Source of the DNA: JBQCEE01 sp051960575
GTDB taxonomy: Bacteria; Actinomycetota; Actinomycetes; Mycobacteriales; Jatrophihabitantaceae
NCBI RefSeq assembly: GCF_051960575.1
Contig: NZ_JBQCEE010000099.1
Location: forward strand, 1-13,369
Direction: 5' to 3'
Length of the DNA: 13,369 nucleotides
Shown here: positions 6,568 through 12,926 of the stretch, piece by piece
Layout: every line of letters starts with the position of its first letter
How positions within the stretch are numbered: position 1 is the first letter of the stretch
Notes under the pieces: generated by a model
What the model saw: only the letters and a program-made list of their open reading frames with translations
Databases searched by the model: none
Told to the model about the DNA's origin: nothing
Program-made: the position numbers and the translations under genes

Positions 6568-6755
6568 CGAGTGTCATGACCAGCGACGGCGAGCGGGTCG
6601 GGCTCGACGGGCTCGTCGGCGCGCTCGATGCCCTGCTCGCCATAGGGGTGAGCATCGCGGGCGACGTCATCATCAGCGTCGCCGGTGTCGATCTCATCCG
6701 GCTCGATCTGCGTGCGCTGCTCGCCGGCGTCGCCGCCGTCGAGGATCCGTCATGA
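6564..6755 (+). CDS. gvpS: Gas vesicle protein GvpS
   Basis: A 63-residue member of the GvpA/J/M/S family. The core LVGALDALLAIGVSIAGDVI followed by ISVAGVDLIRLDLRALLAG matches Bacillus megaterium GvpS (KGDLIISIAGVDLVYLDLRVLI), distinguishing it from GvpA (VSLVGIEILTLDARVVIAS) and GvpJ. It lacks the longer C-terminal tail of the Bacillus protein and stops shortly after the domain. The usual DKG turn is replaced by AIG. It is a minor vesicle component or nucleation factor. It is coupled by ATGA overlaps to gvpL upstream (6564-6567) and gvpK downstream (6752-6755). An in-frame ATG at 6576 is a possible alternative start. Confidence 0.87.
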   Translation: MTSVMTSDGERVGLDGLVGALDALLAIGVSIAGDVIISVAGVDLIRLDLRALLAGVAAVEDPS

Positions 6756-7021
6756 CCCGCGCGGCGCCGGTGCGCATCGATCTCGCCGCCGACGACGTCG
6801 GCCGCGGGCTCGCCGAACTCGTGCTCGTCGTGCTCGACCTGGTGCGCGAGCTGCTCGAACGACAGGCGATCCGTCGGGTCGACGCCGGCGATCTCACCGA
6901 CGACCAGATCGAGGCGCTCGGCTCGGCATTGCGCGACGCCGCCGAACAACTGCAGACGTTGCACCGCGCGGTCGCCGGGCCGTCGCGAACCCCGTCCCGA
7001 CCACGAGAGGAACGACCATGA
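6752..7021 (+). CDS. gvpK: Gas vesicle protein GvpK
   Basis: An 89-residue protein matching the GvpK family: RIDLAADDVGRGLAELVLVV, then LDLVRELLERQAIRRVDAG and LTDDQIEALGSALRDAAEQL. It is predicted all-helical, with a short Pro/Arg-rich end. GvpK is an accessory protein required for vesicle formation in several species; its exact function is unknown. It overlaps gvpS and gvpA by ATGA on both sides. Its last codons (around 7003-7014) contain the AGAGGA ribosome site of gvpA, so strong translation of gvpA begins from inside gvpK. Confidence 0.92.
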   Translation: MTRAAPVRIDLAADDVGRGLAELVLVVLDLVRELLERQAIRRVDAGDLTDDQIEALGSALRDAAEQLQTLHRAVAGPSRTPSRPREERP

Positions 7022-7473
7022 CCCAGGCCCTCGCCAACCGTGCGCCGCACCCGAGCGGGCTGGCCGATGTGCTCGACCTGGTGCTCGACAAGGGCATCGT
7101 CATCGACGCCTACGTCCGGCTGTCCCTCGTCGGCATCGAGATCCTCACCCTCGACGCCCGCGTCGTCATCGCCAGCGTCGACACCTACCTGCGCTTCGCC
7201 GAGGCAGTGAACCGCCTCGACATCCAGCCGTCCGAGCAGGCGCAGGGGCTGCCCGGGCTGGTCGGCCAGCTGCAGGAGTCGGGCGCCTCGCACAAGACGA
7301 AGGGCGCGCTCAGCGGCATGAAGGACAGCGCGAAGGAGGTCGTCTCGTCGCTGCGCGGTGACGACGGCGACTCGGGCCGGTCGAACGGGTCCGGCTCGAA
7401 CGGCAACGGGCGGCCGCGCAGCGAGGCACGCCGACCGTCGAGCGAGCGGCGTGCCCGGTCGGACAGCGACTGA
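7018..7473 (+). CDS. gvpA: Major gas vesicle shell protein GvpA, with a basic C-terminal tail
   Basis: A 151-residue protein whose first 70 residues are the highly conserved shell protein: SGLADVLDLVLDKGIVIDAY (13-32), then VRLSLVGIEILTLDARVVIA, SVDTYLRFAEAVNRLDI. It forms the ribbed wall of the gas vesicle. The rest (about 72-151) is an extension: a helical stretch to about 118, then a low-complexity Ser/Gly/Asn/Arg-rich basic tail (SNGSGSNGNGRPRSEARR and onward). GvpA of Bacillus, cyanobacteria and haloarchaea lacks so long a tail, although actinobacterial versions are often extended. The gene has a good SD (AGAGGA, ending 7 bases upstream), stronger than those of its neighbours, fitting the need for many copies. 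It starts on the gvpK stop (ATGA) and ends 3 bases before gvpF. Confidence 0.95.
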   Translation: MTQALANRAPHPSGLADVLDLVLDKGIVIDAYVRLSLVGIEILTLDARVVIASVDTYLRFAEAVNRLDIQPSEQAQGLPGLVGQLQESGASHKTKGALSGMKDSAKEVVSSLRGDDGDSGRSNGSGSNGNGRPRSEARRPSSERRARSDSD

Positions 7474-7476
7474 CCG

Positions 7477-8226
7477 ATGCTCTACGTCTACGGCATCGTC
7501 CGCGGCGGGCACCCGGCACCGACCCGGGTGCGCGGCATCGACCATGCGCCGATCGAGGTCCTCGACGGCGGGCCGGTGGCCGCGCTGGTGTCCGCGATCG
7601 ACGCGTCCGAGGTCGGTGACGAGGCCGCCCGGACACACCTGTACGTGCTCATCGCCGCCCTGGACGACGGCCCCGTGCTGCCGGTCCGGCTCGGGACCGT
7701 GCAGCCCGACGAGGCCGTCGTGCGCTCGACGACGCTCGGGGCGTCCGCGCCGGAGTACGCCGAGTCGCTCGACGCGCTCGACGGCCTCGTCGAGGTCCAG
7801 GTCGACGCCGACGACGACGAGGCGGCGGTGCTGGCCGAGCTGGCACCGCGGTACGCGTCCTTCGGGGCGTCCGGCGATCTCGCCGACCGCATCGAGACCG
7901 GGCACCGGATCGCCGCCGCAGTGATGGAGCGACGGCGCCTGCAGGCCGAGGCAGTCGTCGAGCGACTGCGCTCGGTGGCGCGGGACGACGTCGCGCGAGG
8001 ACAGGTGCGCGGCCCGGAGGACCCGGTGCTGCGCTGGGCGTTCCTCGTGGCGCGTGCCGACCTCGACCGGTTCGACGCCGCCGTCGCCGAGGTGCAGGCC
8101 GACTTCCCCGCACTGCAGTTCCGCTCGGTCGGGCCGCTGCCCGCCGCGCACTTCCTCGACCGTCGCACGACGACGGTGCACCAGGCCGCGGACACCTTCC
8201 GCGGTTCCGGCTCGTGGGGCTGGTGA
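7477..8226 (+). CDS. gvpF: Gas vesicle protein GvpF (GvpL/GvpF family)
   Basis: A 249-residue second member of the GvpL/GvpF family, beginning directly with the conserved MLYVYGIVR. Other family features are HLYVLIAALDDGPVLPVRLGTV (about 55-76), a long charged helix (about 150-180) and the C-terminal ALQFRSVGPLPAAHFLD. GvpF binds GvpA and sits on the gas-facing surface in cyanobacteria, probably acting at initiation. I name it GvpF because it follows gvpA directly, as in Streptomyces. Only 3 bases separate it from gvpA. The 32-base gap after it is the widest in the operon and is where gvpG would be expected. Confidence 0.88.
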   Translation: MLYVYGIVRGGHPAPTRVRGIDHAPIEVLDGGPVAALVSAIDASEVGDEAARTHLYVLIAALDDGPVLPVRLGTVQPDEAVVRSTTLGASAPEYAESLDALDGLVEVQVDADDDEAAVLAELAPRYASFGASGDLADRIETGHRIAAAVMERRRLQAEAVVERLRSVARDDVARGQVRGPEDPVLRWAFLVARADLDRFDAAVAEVQADFPALQFRSVGPLPAAHFLDRRTTTVHQAADTFRGSGSWGW

Positions 8227-8258
8227 CCGGCCGGCCCCCAAGGCAAGGAGATGGACGG
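8214..8258 (+). pseudogene. Possible remnant of gvpG start codons
   Basis: GTG 8214, overlapping the end of gvpF, opens a frame reading (M)GLVTGRPPRQGDGR that runs without a stop into gvpY at 8259. I recall that actinobacterial GvpG proteins often begin MGL(L/V)xG, followed by a hydrophobic LPLAPVRG stretch, and that gvpG lies between gvpF and gvpY. Only the first six residues match; the rest is missing. Six residues are weak evidence, so this may be chance. Confidence 0.25.
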
Positions 8259-9194
8259 ATGCAGGATCAACTGAAGTTCGGCGCCGCGGCGCTGGGCGGG
8301 TACGTGCTGGGGCGTTCCAAGAAGGCGAAGATGGCGATCAGCCTCGCGCTGTGGATGAGCGGCAAGCCGCGCCCGGCCGACATGGCCCGCGAGCAGGTGA
8401 CGAAGCTGCTCGCGACCGACCAGGGCAAGGAGCTCACCGCCCAGTTGCGCGGCCCCATGCTCGCCGCCGGCCGGCAGGCCGCGCTGTCGGTCTTCGAGGC
8501 GCGGGCGGGCAAGCTGGCCGAGACGCTGCAGCAGCGCACGCAGGCGCTGTCGTCGGCGGGCGGCCAGGCCGCAGGGCAGGCCGGCGACACGGCGAAGGAC
8601 GCGACCGACCGGGCCGGTGGGGCGGTCGGCACGCTGACGAAGCGGCGCGGCAAGGGCCGGCAGGACGAGCAGCCGGAGCAGGACGACGACGAGTACCGCG
8701 CGTCGGACGAGGACGAGCGCGACGACCAGGACCCCGACGACCGTGACGACGACGACCAGTACCGCGCGTCGGACGAGGACGACGAGGACGAGGACGAGTA
8801 CCGCGCGTCGGACGAGGACGAGGACGACGAGGACGACGAGGACTCGGACGAGGACGACGACCAGTACCGCGCGTCCGACGAGGACGACGACGAGTACCGC
8901 GCGTCCGACGAGGACGTGTATGAGGACGACGAGGACTCCGAGGAGGACGACGACTCGGATGAGGACGAGTACCGCGCGTCCGCCGACGACGACGAGGACG
9001 ACGAGGAGGACTCGGACGAGGAGGACTCGGACGGGGACGACGAGGGCCTCTCGGGGGAGGGTGCCCAGGCCCGCGGCTCGGACGAGGACCAGCCGCGGGC
9101 CCGGGCCGACCGGTCGCGCCGGGGTGGCTCCGGCACCCGGACGCGGCACGCCCCGGCCAGGTCGTCGCGGCAACGACGCAGCACACCGGCATGA
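8259..9194 (+). CDS. gvpY: GvpY-like gas vesicle accessory protein with an acidic repeat tail
   Basis: A 311-residue protein in three parts. Residues 1-130 are conserved-looking: a hydrophobic, glycine-containing start (FGAAALGGYVLGRSKKAKMA, 7-26) followed by amphipathic helices. This resembles the GvpY proteins I recall from Streptomyces gas vesicle clusters, some of which are misannotated as DNA primase. Residues 140-265 are an extreme Asp/Glu tail with six YRAS motifs at 146, 168, 181, 203, 213 and 238. Residues 275-311 are strongly basic and Ser/Arg-rich. AAGGAG at 8245-8250 supports ATG 8259, although the frame is open back to GTG 8214. Function is unknown. The tail is surely disordered and could bind the basic tails of GvpA or GvpZ, which is inference. 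The gvpY name rests on position and the N-terminal motif. Confidence 0.75.
   Translation: MQDQLKFGAAALGGYVLGRSKKAKMAISLALWMSGKPRPADMAREQVTKLLATDQGKELTAQLRGPMLAAGRQAALSVFEARAGKLAETLQQRTQALSSAGGQAAGQAGDTAKDATDRAGGAVGTLTKRRGKGRQDEQPEQDDDEYRASDEDERDDQDPDDRDDDDQYRASDEDDEDEDEYRASDEDEDDEDDEDSDEDDDQYRASDEDDDEYRASDEDVYEDDEDSEEDDDSDEDEYRASADDDEDDEEDSDEEDSDGDDEGLSGEGAQARGSDEDQPRARADRSRRGGSGTRTRHAPARSSRQRRSTPA
8682..9039 (+). repeat. Degenerate acidic codon repeat (GAC/GAG with TACCGCGCGTC units)
   Basis: This stretch inside gvpY is built from GAC/GAG codons broken by six copies of TACCGCGCGTC plus C or G, encoding (E/Q)YRASDED-like units at irregular spacing of 10 to 25 residues. The arrangement suggests expansion by slippage or unequal recombination and is a candidate for length variation between strains. 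Confidence 0.8.
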
Positions 9195-9211
9195 CGAGCG
9201 AGGAGCGGACC

Positions 9212-10306
9212 ATGGCGAAGGAATCCGGCTCGGGCAGCACCGGGCTGTTGCAGGGACTCAGGAACAGTCCGGCGACGCAGCAGCTCAAGGACCAGGCGCG
9301 CGAGTTCGCGCAGGCCCGTTCACAACGACTGTTGAGCGGCGTTGGGGACAAGGTCGCGAACGTCGGCAAGTCGGTCGACCAAGGCGACGGCAAGGCCACC
9401 GGGCTCGGGACGGGCGCCAAGAAGCTCATGCAGGGGGACGGCCCGGCGAAGGCCGGGCTCGGCGCGGCGACGTCCGGGCTGAAGGAGAAGGTCAAGGGCC
9501 TGGTGGGCAAGGGCCAGGGCGGCGGGAAGGGCCGCTCGGGCATCAAGGCCACCGACATCGAGGAGTCGATCGACGTCGGCGTCCCCGTGTCGGTCGCCTA
9601 CAACCAGTGGACCCAGTTCCAGGAGTTCTCGCAGTTCATGAAGGGCGTCGAGGGCGTCGAGCAGACGAGCGACACGGAGACGAACTGGCGGGTGAAGGTG
9701 TTCAAGTCGCGGCGCACCTGGAAGGCGACCGTGCAGGAGCAGGTGCCCGACTACCGGATCGTCTGGACCTCCGAGGGCGCCAAGGGCTCGACGAAGGGCG
9801 TGGTGACCTTCCACGAACTCGGCGAGAACCTCACCCGGGTGCTGCTGACGATGGAGTACTACCCGCAGGGGCTGTTCGAGAAGACCGGCAACCTCTGGCG
9901 CGCCGGCGGACGGCGTGCCCGCCTCGACCTCAAGAATTTCCGGCGGTTCCTCGCGATGCGGGGCGAGGCGACCGGCGAGTGGCGGGGCGAGGTGCACGAC
10001 GGGCAGGTCGTGCCGCCGGAGGAGCAGGAGCAGTCCGACCAGCAGGACCGCCGGCAGCGGTCCGACGGCTCGAAGGAACAGCACGGCTCGAAGGAGCAGA
10101 ACGGCTCGAAGCAGCAGGACGGCTCCAGGCGTCAGCACGGCTCGAAGCAGCAGCAACGCTCCGAGCAGGGCGACCGGTCCGACGGGGATCAGCGGTCGCG
10201 CAACGGCAGGTCGCGCGACGGGCAGGGCCGCCCCGACCGCAACCGCGACGCGTCCGCGAAGCAGGGGCCCGCAGGGGGCCAACGGGAGCGGGTACCCAGT
10301 CGATGA
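9212..10306 (+). CDS. gvpZ: GvpZ-like SRPBCC (cyclase/dehydrase-type) protein of the gas vesicle operon
   Basis: A 364-residue protein in three parts. Residues 1-112 are helical and Gly/Lys-rich (QQLKDQAREFAQARSQRLL, then GLKEKVKGLVGKGQGGGKG). Residues about 115-265 form an SRPBCC domain: IEESIDVGVPVSVAYNQWTQ, FQEFSQFMKGVEGVEQ, then WKATVQEQVPDYRIVWTSEG and TRVLLTMEYYPQGLFEK. This fold makes a hydrophobic ligand cavity. The last 95 residues are a Gln/Ser/Arg-rich disordered tail with five 6-residue repeats (GSKEQ type). I choose ATG 9212 because AGGAG stands 6 bases before it; ATG 9191 would overlap the gvpY stop by ATGA and add seven residues. Such SRPBCC proteins accompany actinobacterial gvp clusters, and I recall the name gvpZ for the Streptomyces gene. 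Function is unknown. It is the last gene of the operon. Confidence 0.75.
   Translation: MAKESGSGSTGLLQGLRNSPATQQLKDQAREFAQARSQRLLSGVGDKVANVGKSVDQGDGKATGLGTGAKKLMQGDGPAKAGLGAATSGLKEKVKGLVGKGQGGGKGRSGIKATDIEESIDVGVPVSVAYNQWTQFQEFSQFMKGVEGVEQTSDTETNWRVKVFKSRRTWKATVQEQVPDYRIVWTSEGAKGSTKGVVTFHELGENLTRVLLTMEYYPQGLFEKTGNLWRAGGRRARLDLKNFRRFLAMRGEATGEWRGEVHDGQVVPPEEQEQSDQQDRRQRSDGSKEQHGSKEQNGSKQQDGSRRQHGSKQQQRSEQGDRSDGDQRSRNGRSRDGQGRPDRNRDASAKQGPAGGQRERVPSR
10064..10153 (+). repeat. Five tandem 18-base repeats in the gvpZ tail
   Basis: Five consecutive 18-base units beginning at 10064, 10082, 10100, 10118 and 10136 encode DGSKEQ, HGSKEQ, NGSKQQ, DGSRRQ and HGSKQQ. Each has the core GGCTCSAAG or a close variant. 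The repeat keeps the reading frame, so gain or loss of units would change only tail length. Confidence 0.9.
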
Positions 10307-10473
10307 TCACCCCTAACCGGGACGGCGTCTTCTTGTCACGTCGTCGTGGAGCGTTCAACCGCTGGGTACCTCGTTGGCCTACGCCCTCGCGACACGTCGC
10401 AGCCGGACCCCCGCTCCGGGCTGTCGCGGGATGACGGCGTAGTGGGTCGGCGGCGCGCGGGGCGTCGCTCATG

Positions 10474-10525
10474 GGCCGCAGCCGCTCGGGCCGGTGTCGG
10501 GGGAGATCGGAGAGCGGCTGCGGCC
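10474..10525. terminator. Perfect 14-base inverted repeat with a 24-base loop
   Basis: GGCCGCAGCCGCTC (10474-10487) and GAGCGGCTGCGGCC (10512-10525) pair without mismatch. The stem is very GC-rich and stable. No U-tract follows. It may terminate the gvp operon 168 bases after gvpZ. Because it lies only 60 bases before the dehydrogenase start, it could equally be a leader hairpin or an operator. Confidence 0.45.
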
Positions 10526-10531
10526 ACCCCG

Positions 10532-10550
10532 CTGCGCAGGTTCTGCGCAG
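10532..10550. promoter_or_regulatory. Two tandem CTGCGCAG palindromes spaced one helical turn apart
   Basis: CTGCGCAG occurs at 10532-10539 and 10543-10550. Each copy is a perfect 8-base palindrome, and the centres are 11 bases apart, so both would face the same side of the helix. They lie 35 bases before the dehydrogenase start codon, where a repressor would block transcription. The binding protein is unknown. Confidence 0.4.
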
Positions 10551-10584
10551 TTTGTCGGGGCCCGTCGCCGGGGAGGCTGGGCGC

Positions 10585-11529
10585 GTGACCGATCGCGTGA
10601 CCCTGGTCGTCGGTGCCTCCAGCGGCATCGGCCTCGCCACCGCCGAACAGCTCGCCGCCCAAGGCGAGCACCTCGTCCTCGCAGCCCGGAGCATCGAGAG
10701 CCTGGCGGACGCCGCTCGGGCGTGCGAGGCCGCCGGCGCGCGCAGCGTCGTCACCGTCGCGGGGGACGTGAACGACGACGAGGACGTGCGGCTCATGGTG
10801 GCCCGTGCCCTCGACGGGCACGGCCGGCTCGACGCCGTCGTCCACACCGCCACCGTCATGGCGTACGGCACGATCGAAGCGTTGCCCGCCGAGGTGTTCG
10901 AACGGGTCGTCGACACGGCGGTCCACGGCACCGCGCGGCTGGCCCGGCACGTCCTGCCGGTCTTCCGGCGGCAGGGCGCGGGCACGCTCGTCGTCGTCAA
11001 CTCGCTGCTCGGGTCGGTGACGGTGCCGTCGATGGGCGCGTACTGCACGGCGAAGTGGGGCCAGCAGGCGCTGGTGCGCACGCTGCAGCAGGAACTGGTC
11101 GGTGAGCGGGGCATCCACGTCTGCCTGGTGAGCCCCGGCAGCACGAACACGCCGATCTACTACCAGGCGGCGAGCTGGTCGGGACGGCGCGCGCGGCCGC
11201 CGTGGCCGGTCGTGCAGCCGGAGACGACCGGTCGGGTGATCGCCCGTCTGCTGGACCGGCCGCGCGGGCACGTGTCCGTCCCGGTCGGCCCGACCAACCC
11301 GGTCATCGTCGCCGGCTACCGCCTGCTGCCCGCGGTCTACGACCGCATCGTCCGACCGCTGTTCTCGGTCGCCGCCCAGACCCGCGTGCGCATCGGCCCG
11401 ACCGAGGGCAACGTGTTCTCGCCGCGCCCGGCGGAGGATCGCCGGCGCGGGCACTGGCCACCGCCGGACGGTTCGCCCCCGGGCGAGGTGTCGCCGGCGT
11501 CGCAACAATTGCACAGCGCAAGACCGTAG
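10585..11529 (+). CDS. Short-chain dehydrogenase/reductase (SDR)
   Basis: A 314-residue classical-type SDR with a Rossmann fold. The nucleotide-binding motif is GASSGIG (10-16). The catalytic residues are Ser140 (in VVVNSLLGS), Tyr153 and Lys157 (YCTAK). SPG at 183-185 follows as usual. The common NNAG motif is replaced by HTAT (87-90), and the usual Asn before it on helix 4 is not evident (DTAVHG). About 60 residues extend past the normal core, ending in a Pro/Arg-rich tail. GTG 10585 is preceded by GGGGAGG with suitable spacing; an in-frame GTG at 10597 would remove part of the first strand. It is an NAD(P)-dependent oxidoreductase of unknown substrate. An SGNH hydrolase gene begins 31 bases downstream and is probably co-transcribed. 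Confidence 0.87.
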   Translation: MTDRVTLVVGASSGIGLATAEQLAAQGEHLVLAARSIESLADAARACEAAGARSVVTVAGDVNDDEDVRLMVARALDGHGRLDAVVHTATVMAYGTIEALPAEVFERVVDTAVHGTARLARHVLPVFRRQGAGTLVVVNSLLGSVTVPSMGAYCTAKWGQQALVRTLQQELVGERGIHVCLVSPGSTNTPIYYQAASWSGRRARPPWPVVQPETTGRVIARLLDRPRGHVSVPVGPTNPVIVAGYRLLPAVYDRIVRPLFSVAAQTRVRIGPTEGNVFSPRPAEDRRRGHWPPPDGSPPGEVSPASQQLHSARP

Positions 11530-11560
11530 GGATCACCGTCCGACCGGGAAGGCTTCGGTC

Positions 11561-12913
11561 GTGCGCCCTGTCCGACGACTGCTCCCGGACGCCGGCGTCA
11601 TCGTCGTCAGCATCGTGCTCGGGCTCGCGCTCTCGCTGTGGCTGACCCCGATGCAGCGGGTGACGGCGGTCGGGCAGCGCATCGACGTGGGCGTCACTGG
11701 GCCGAGCCTGAGCTGGTCAGGCCCCGGCGAACTCGACCTGTTCGGGCAGCGGATCGACACCACCGTCCAGTTCGCCGGCCCGGTGCGCCCCCGGCTGCGG
11801 CTGGCGCAGCTGACCCTCGACTCGCAGGTGACCCGCTTCGTGTCGCAGCCGGACGACGCGGCCCGGTCGTTGCAGCACGCCCTCGTGCGGGGCTGGACGC
11901 GCTTCTTCCTGTGGCAGCTGGCCGTCGCGGCGCTGTGCATCGCGGCGGTCGCGGCGGCGGTCACCGGTTGGCTGCGGCGCCCGGCGCGGCGGGCGGTGGT
12001 CGTCGTCGTGTTCGCGGTCGTGGTGGGGCTGGCGCTCGACGTCGCGACCATCATGGCGACGGCCGCCACGGCCCCGGCGAAGCTGCGCACGATCCGGTCG
12101 CTGCAGTCGCTGGTCGGGGGCGCACCGCCGGTCGCGTCCGCGCCGCCGGTCGCGTCCGACGGCTCGACCCAGCAGGTGGCGGTGATCGGCGACTCGACGG
12201 CCGCGGGTCAGGGCAACGACCTCGTCGCCGGTGCGACGCCCGACGACCGGGCCTGCCACCGCAGCAGCGTCGCCTTCGCCGAGGTGCTGGACACCAACCC
12301 GCACCGCGCGGTCACGAACGTCGCCTGCGGTGGCGCGACGATCGCCGCCGGCCTGCTCGGGCCGCAGCAGGTCGACGGCCGGACGCAGCCGCCGCAGGTC
12401 GAGGCCGCGGCGGTGGCGGCTGCCGACGTATTGATCGTCGACATCGGCGCGAACGACGTGCACTGGGACGACATCCTGCGCCTGTGTGCGGTCTCGGCCT
12501 CGTGCGCCAACAGGGCCGAGCAGGCGTACCTGCAGCAGCAGTTGAGCCGCTTCAGCCGCGACTACCTCGAACTGCTCTCGCGTCTGCAGACGCTGCCGCG
12601 GCACCCCGCCGTGGTGGTGAACCTCTACTACGACCCCTTCGACGGCGACCTCGACTGCCTGTCCGGGGTCGGGATGACCTCGAGCAAGCGGGTGGCGCTC
12701 GCCGCCGACCGGGCGGCGCTGAACGACGTGCTGCAGCAGGGGGCGGACGCCGCGGGGTTCCTCACCGCGCGTCCTGACTTCGCCGGCCACGGGGTCTGCG
12801 CCGCGACGACGTACGTCCAGGGGCTCGACGCGCCTGCACCGCTGCACCCCAACGCGAGCGGTGAGCTCGCGATCGCGCTGGCCGACGAACGGGCGCTGCG
12901 GCGGCGCTCCTGA
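11561..12913 (+). CDS. Membrane-anchored extracellular SGNH/GDSL hydrolase
   Basis: A 450-residue protein. TM1 lies at about 11-30, then a beta-rich region of some 80 residues (GPGELDLFGQRIDTTVQFAG), TM2 at about 114-136, the positive loop GWLRRPARRA, TM3 at about 145-168, and a C-terminal SGNH hydrolase (205-450). Positive charges at the N-terminus and in the TM2-TM3 loop place the hydrolase outside the cell. Catalytic blocks: VIGDSTAAGQG with Ser212, Gly258 in ACGGAT, Asn298 in GANDVHW, and His429 in PLHPNASG. The Asp normally three residues before the His is Ala426, so it may work as a dyad or use another acid. Two pairs of Cys may form disulfides. GTG 11561 has GGGAAGG upstream. It is probably an esterase or lipase acting on envelope or external esters; the substrate is unknown. 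Confidence 0.82.
   Translation: MRPVRRLLPDAGVIVVSIVLGLALSLWLTPMQRVTAVGQRIDVGVTGPSLSWSGPGELDLFGQRIDTTVQFAGPVRPRLRLAQLTLDSQVTRFVSQPDDAARSLQHALVRGWTRFFLWQLAVAALCIAAVAAAVTGWLRRPARRAVVVVVFAVVVGLALDVATIMATAATAPAKLRTIRSLQSLVGGAPPVASAPPVASDGSTQQVAVIGDSTAAGQGNDLVAGATPDDRACHRSSVAFAEVLDTNPHRAVTNVACGGATIAAGLLGPQQVDGRTQPPQVEAAAVAAADVLIVDIGANDVHWDDILRLCAVSASCANRAEQAYLQQQLSRFSRDYLELLSRLQTLPRHPAVVVNLYYDPFDGDLDCLSGVGMTSSKRVALAADRAALNDVLQQGADAAGFLTARPDFAGHGVCAATTYVQGLDAPAPLHPNASGELAIALADERALRRRS
12122..12157 (+). repeat. Tandem duplication of an 18-base unit in the hydrolase linker
   Basis: Two consecutive 18-base copies (12122-12139 and 12140-12157), differing at one base, each encode APPVAS. They form the flexible Pro/Ala linker between TM3 and the SGNH domain. 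Confidence 0.85.
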
Positions 12914-12926
12914 GCCTGCCCGCGGC

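Larger units (their letters stand above)
10307..10584. other. Intergenic region between the gas vesicle operon and the dehydrogenase gene
   Basis: No convincing coding sequence was found in these 278 bases; an 80-codon frame at 10346-10588 has no family resemblance and no ribosome site. The region holds a perfect 14-base inverted repeat (10474-10525) and two CTGCGCAG palindromes (10532-10550), listed separately. It should contain the terminator of the gvp operon and the promoter of the dehydrogenase gene. Neither promoter hexamer is clear. Confidence 0.6.

Noticed and set aside
7488..9173. Minus-strand frame of over 500 codons with long runs of Val and Leu that look like membrane helices
   Set aside because: It is the antisense of the gvpF and gvpY genes. 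The Val/Leu runs are the complement of the GAC/GAG repeat, not a real membrane protein.
8259..9194. Reading gvpY as a DNA primase, the annotation I recall for some homologues
   Set aside because: No zinc-binding or TOPRIM motif is visible; the protein is a short helical domain with a disordered tail in a gas vesicle operon.
10291..10370. Inverted pair GGTACCCAG and CTGGGTACC flanking the gvpZ stop
   Set aside because: The arms are only 9 bases, are largely the self-palindrome GGTACC, and are 62 bases apart, which could be chance.
8743..10434. Plus-strand frame with Thr/Arg repeats across gvpY and gvpZ
   Set aside because: It is a frame shift of the acidic repeat and of gvpZ, both of which have ribosome sites and recognisable domains.
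10346..10588. 80-codon plus-strand frame in the gap after gvpZ
   Set aside because: It has no ribosome site, an Arg/Ala/Gly-rich composition and no family signature, and it overlaps the inverted repeat and palindromes.
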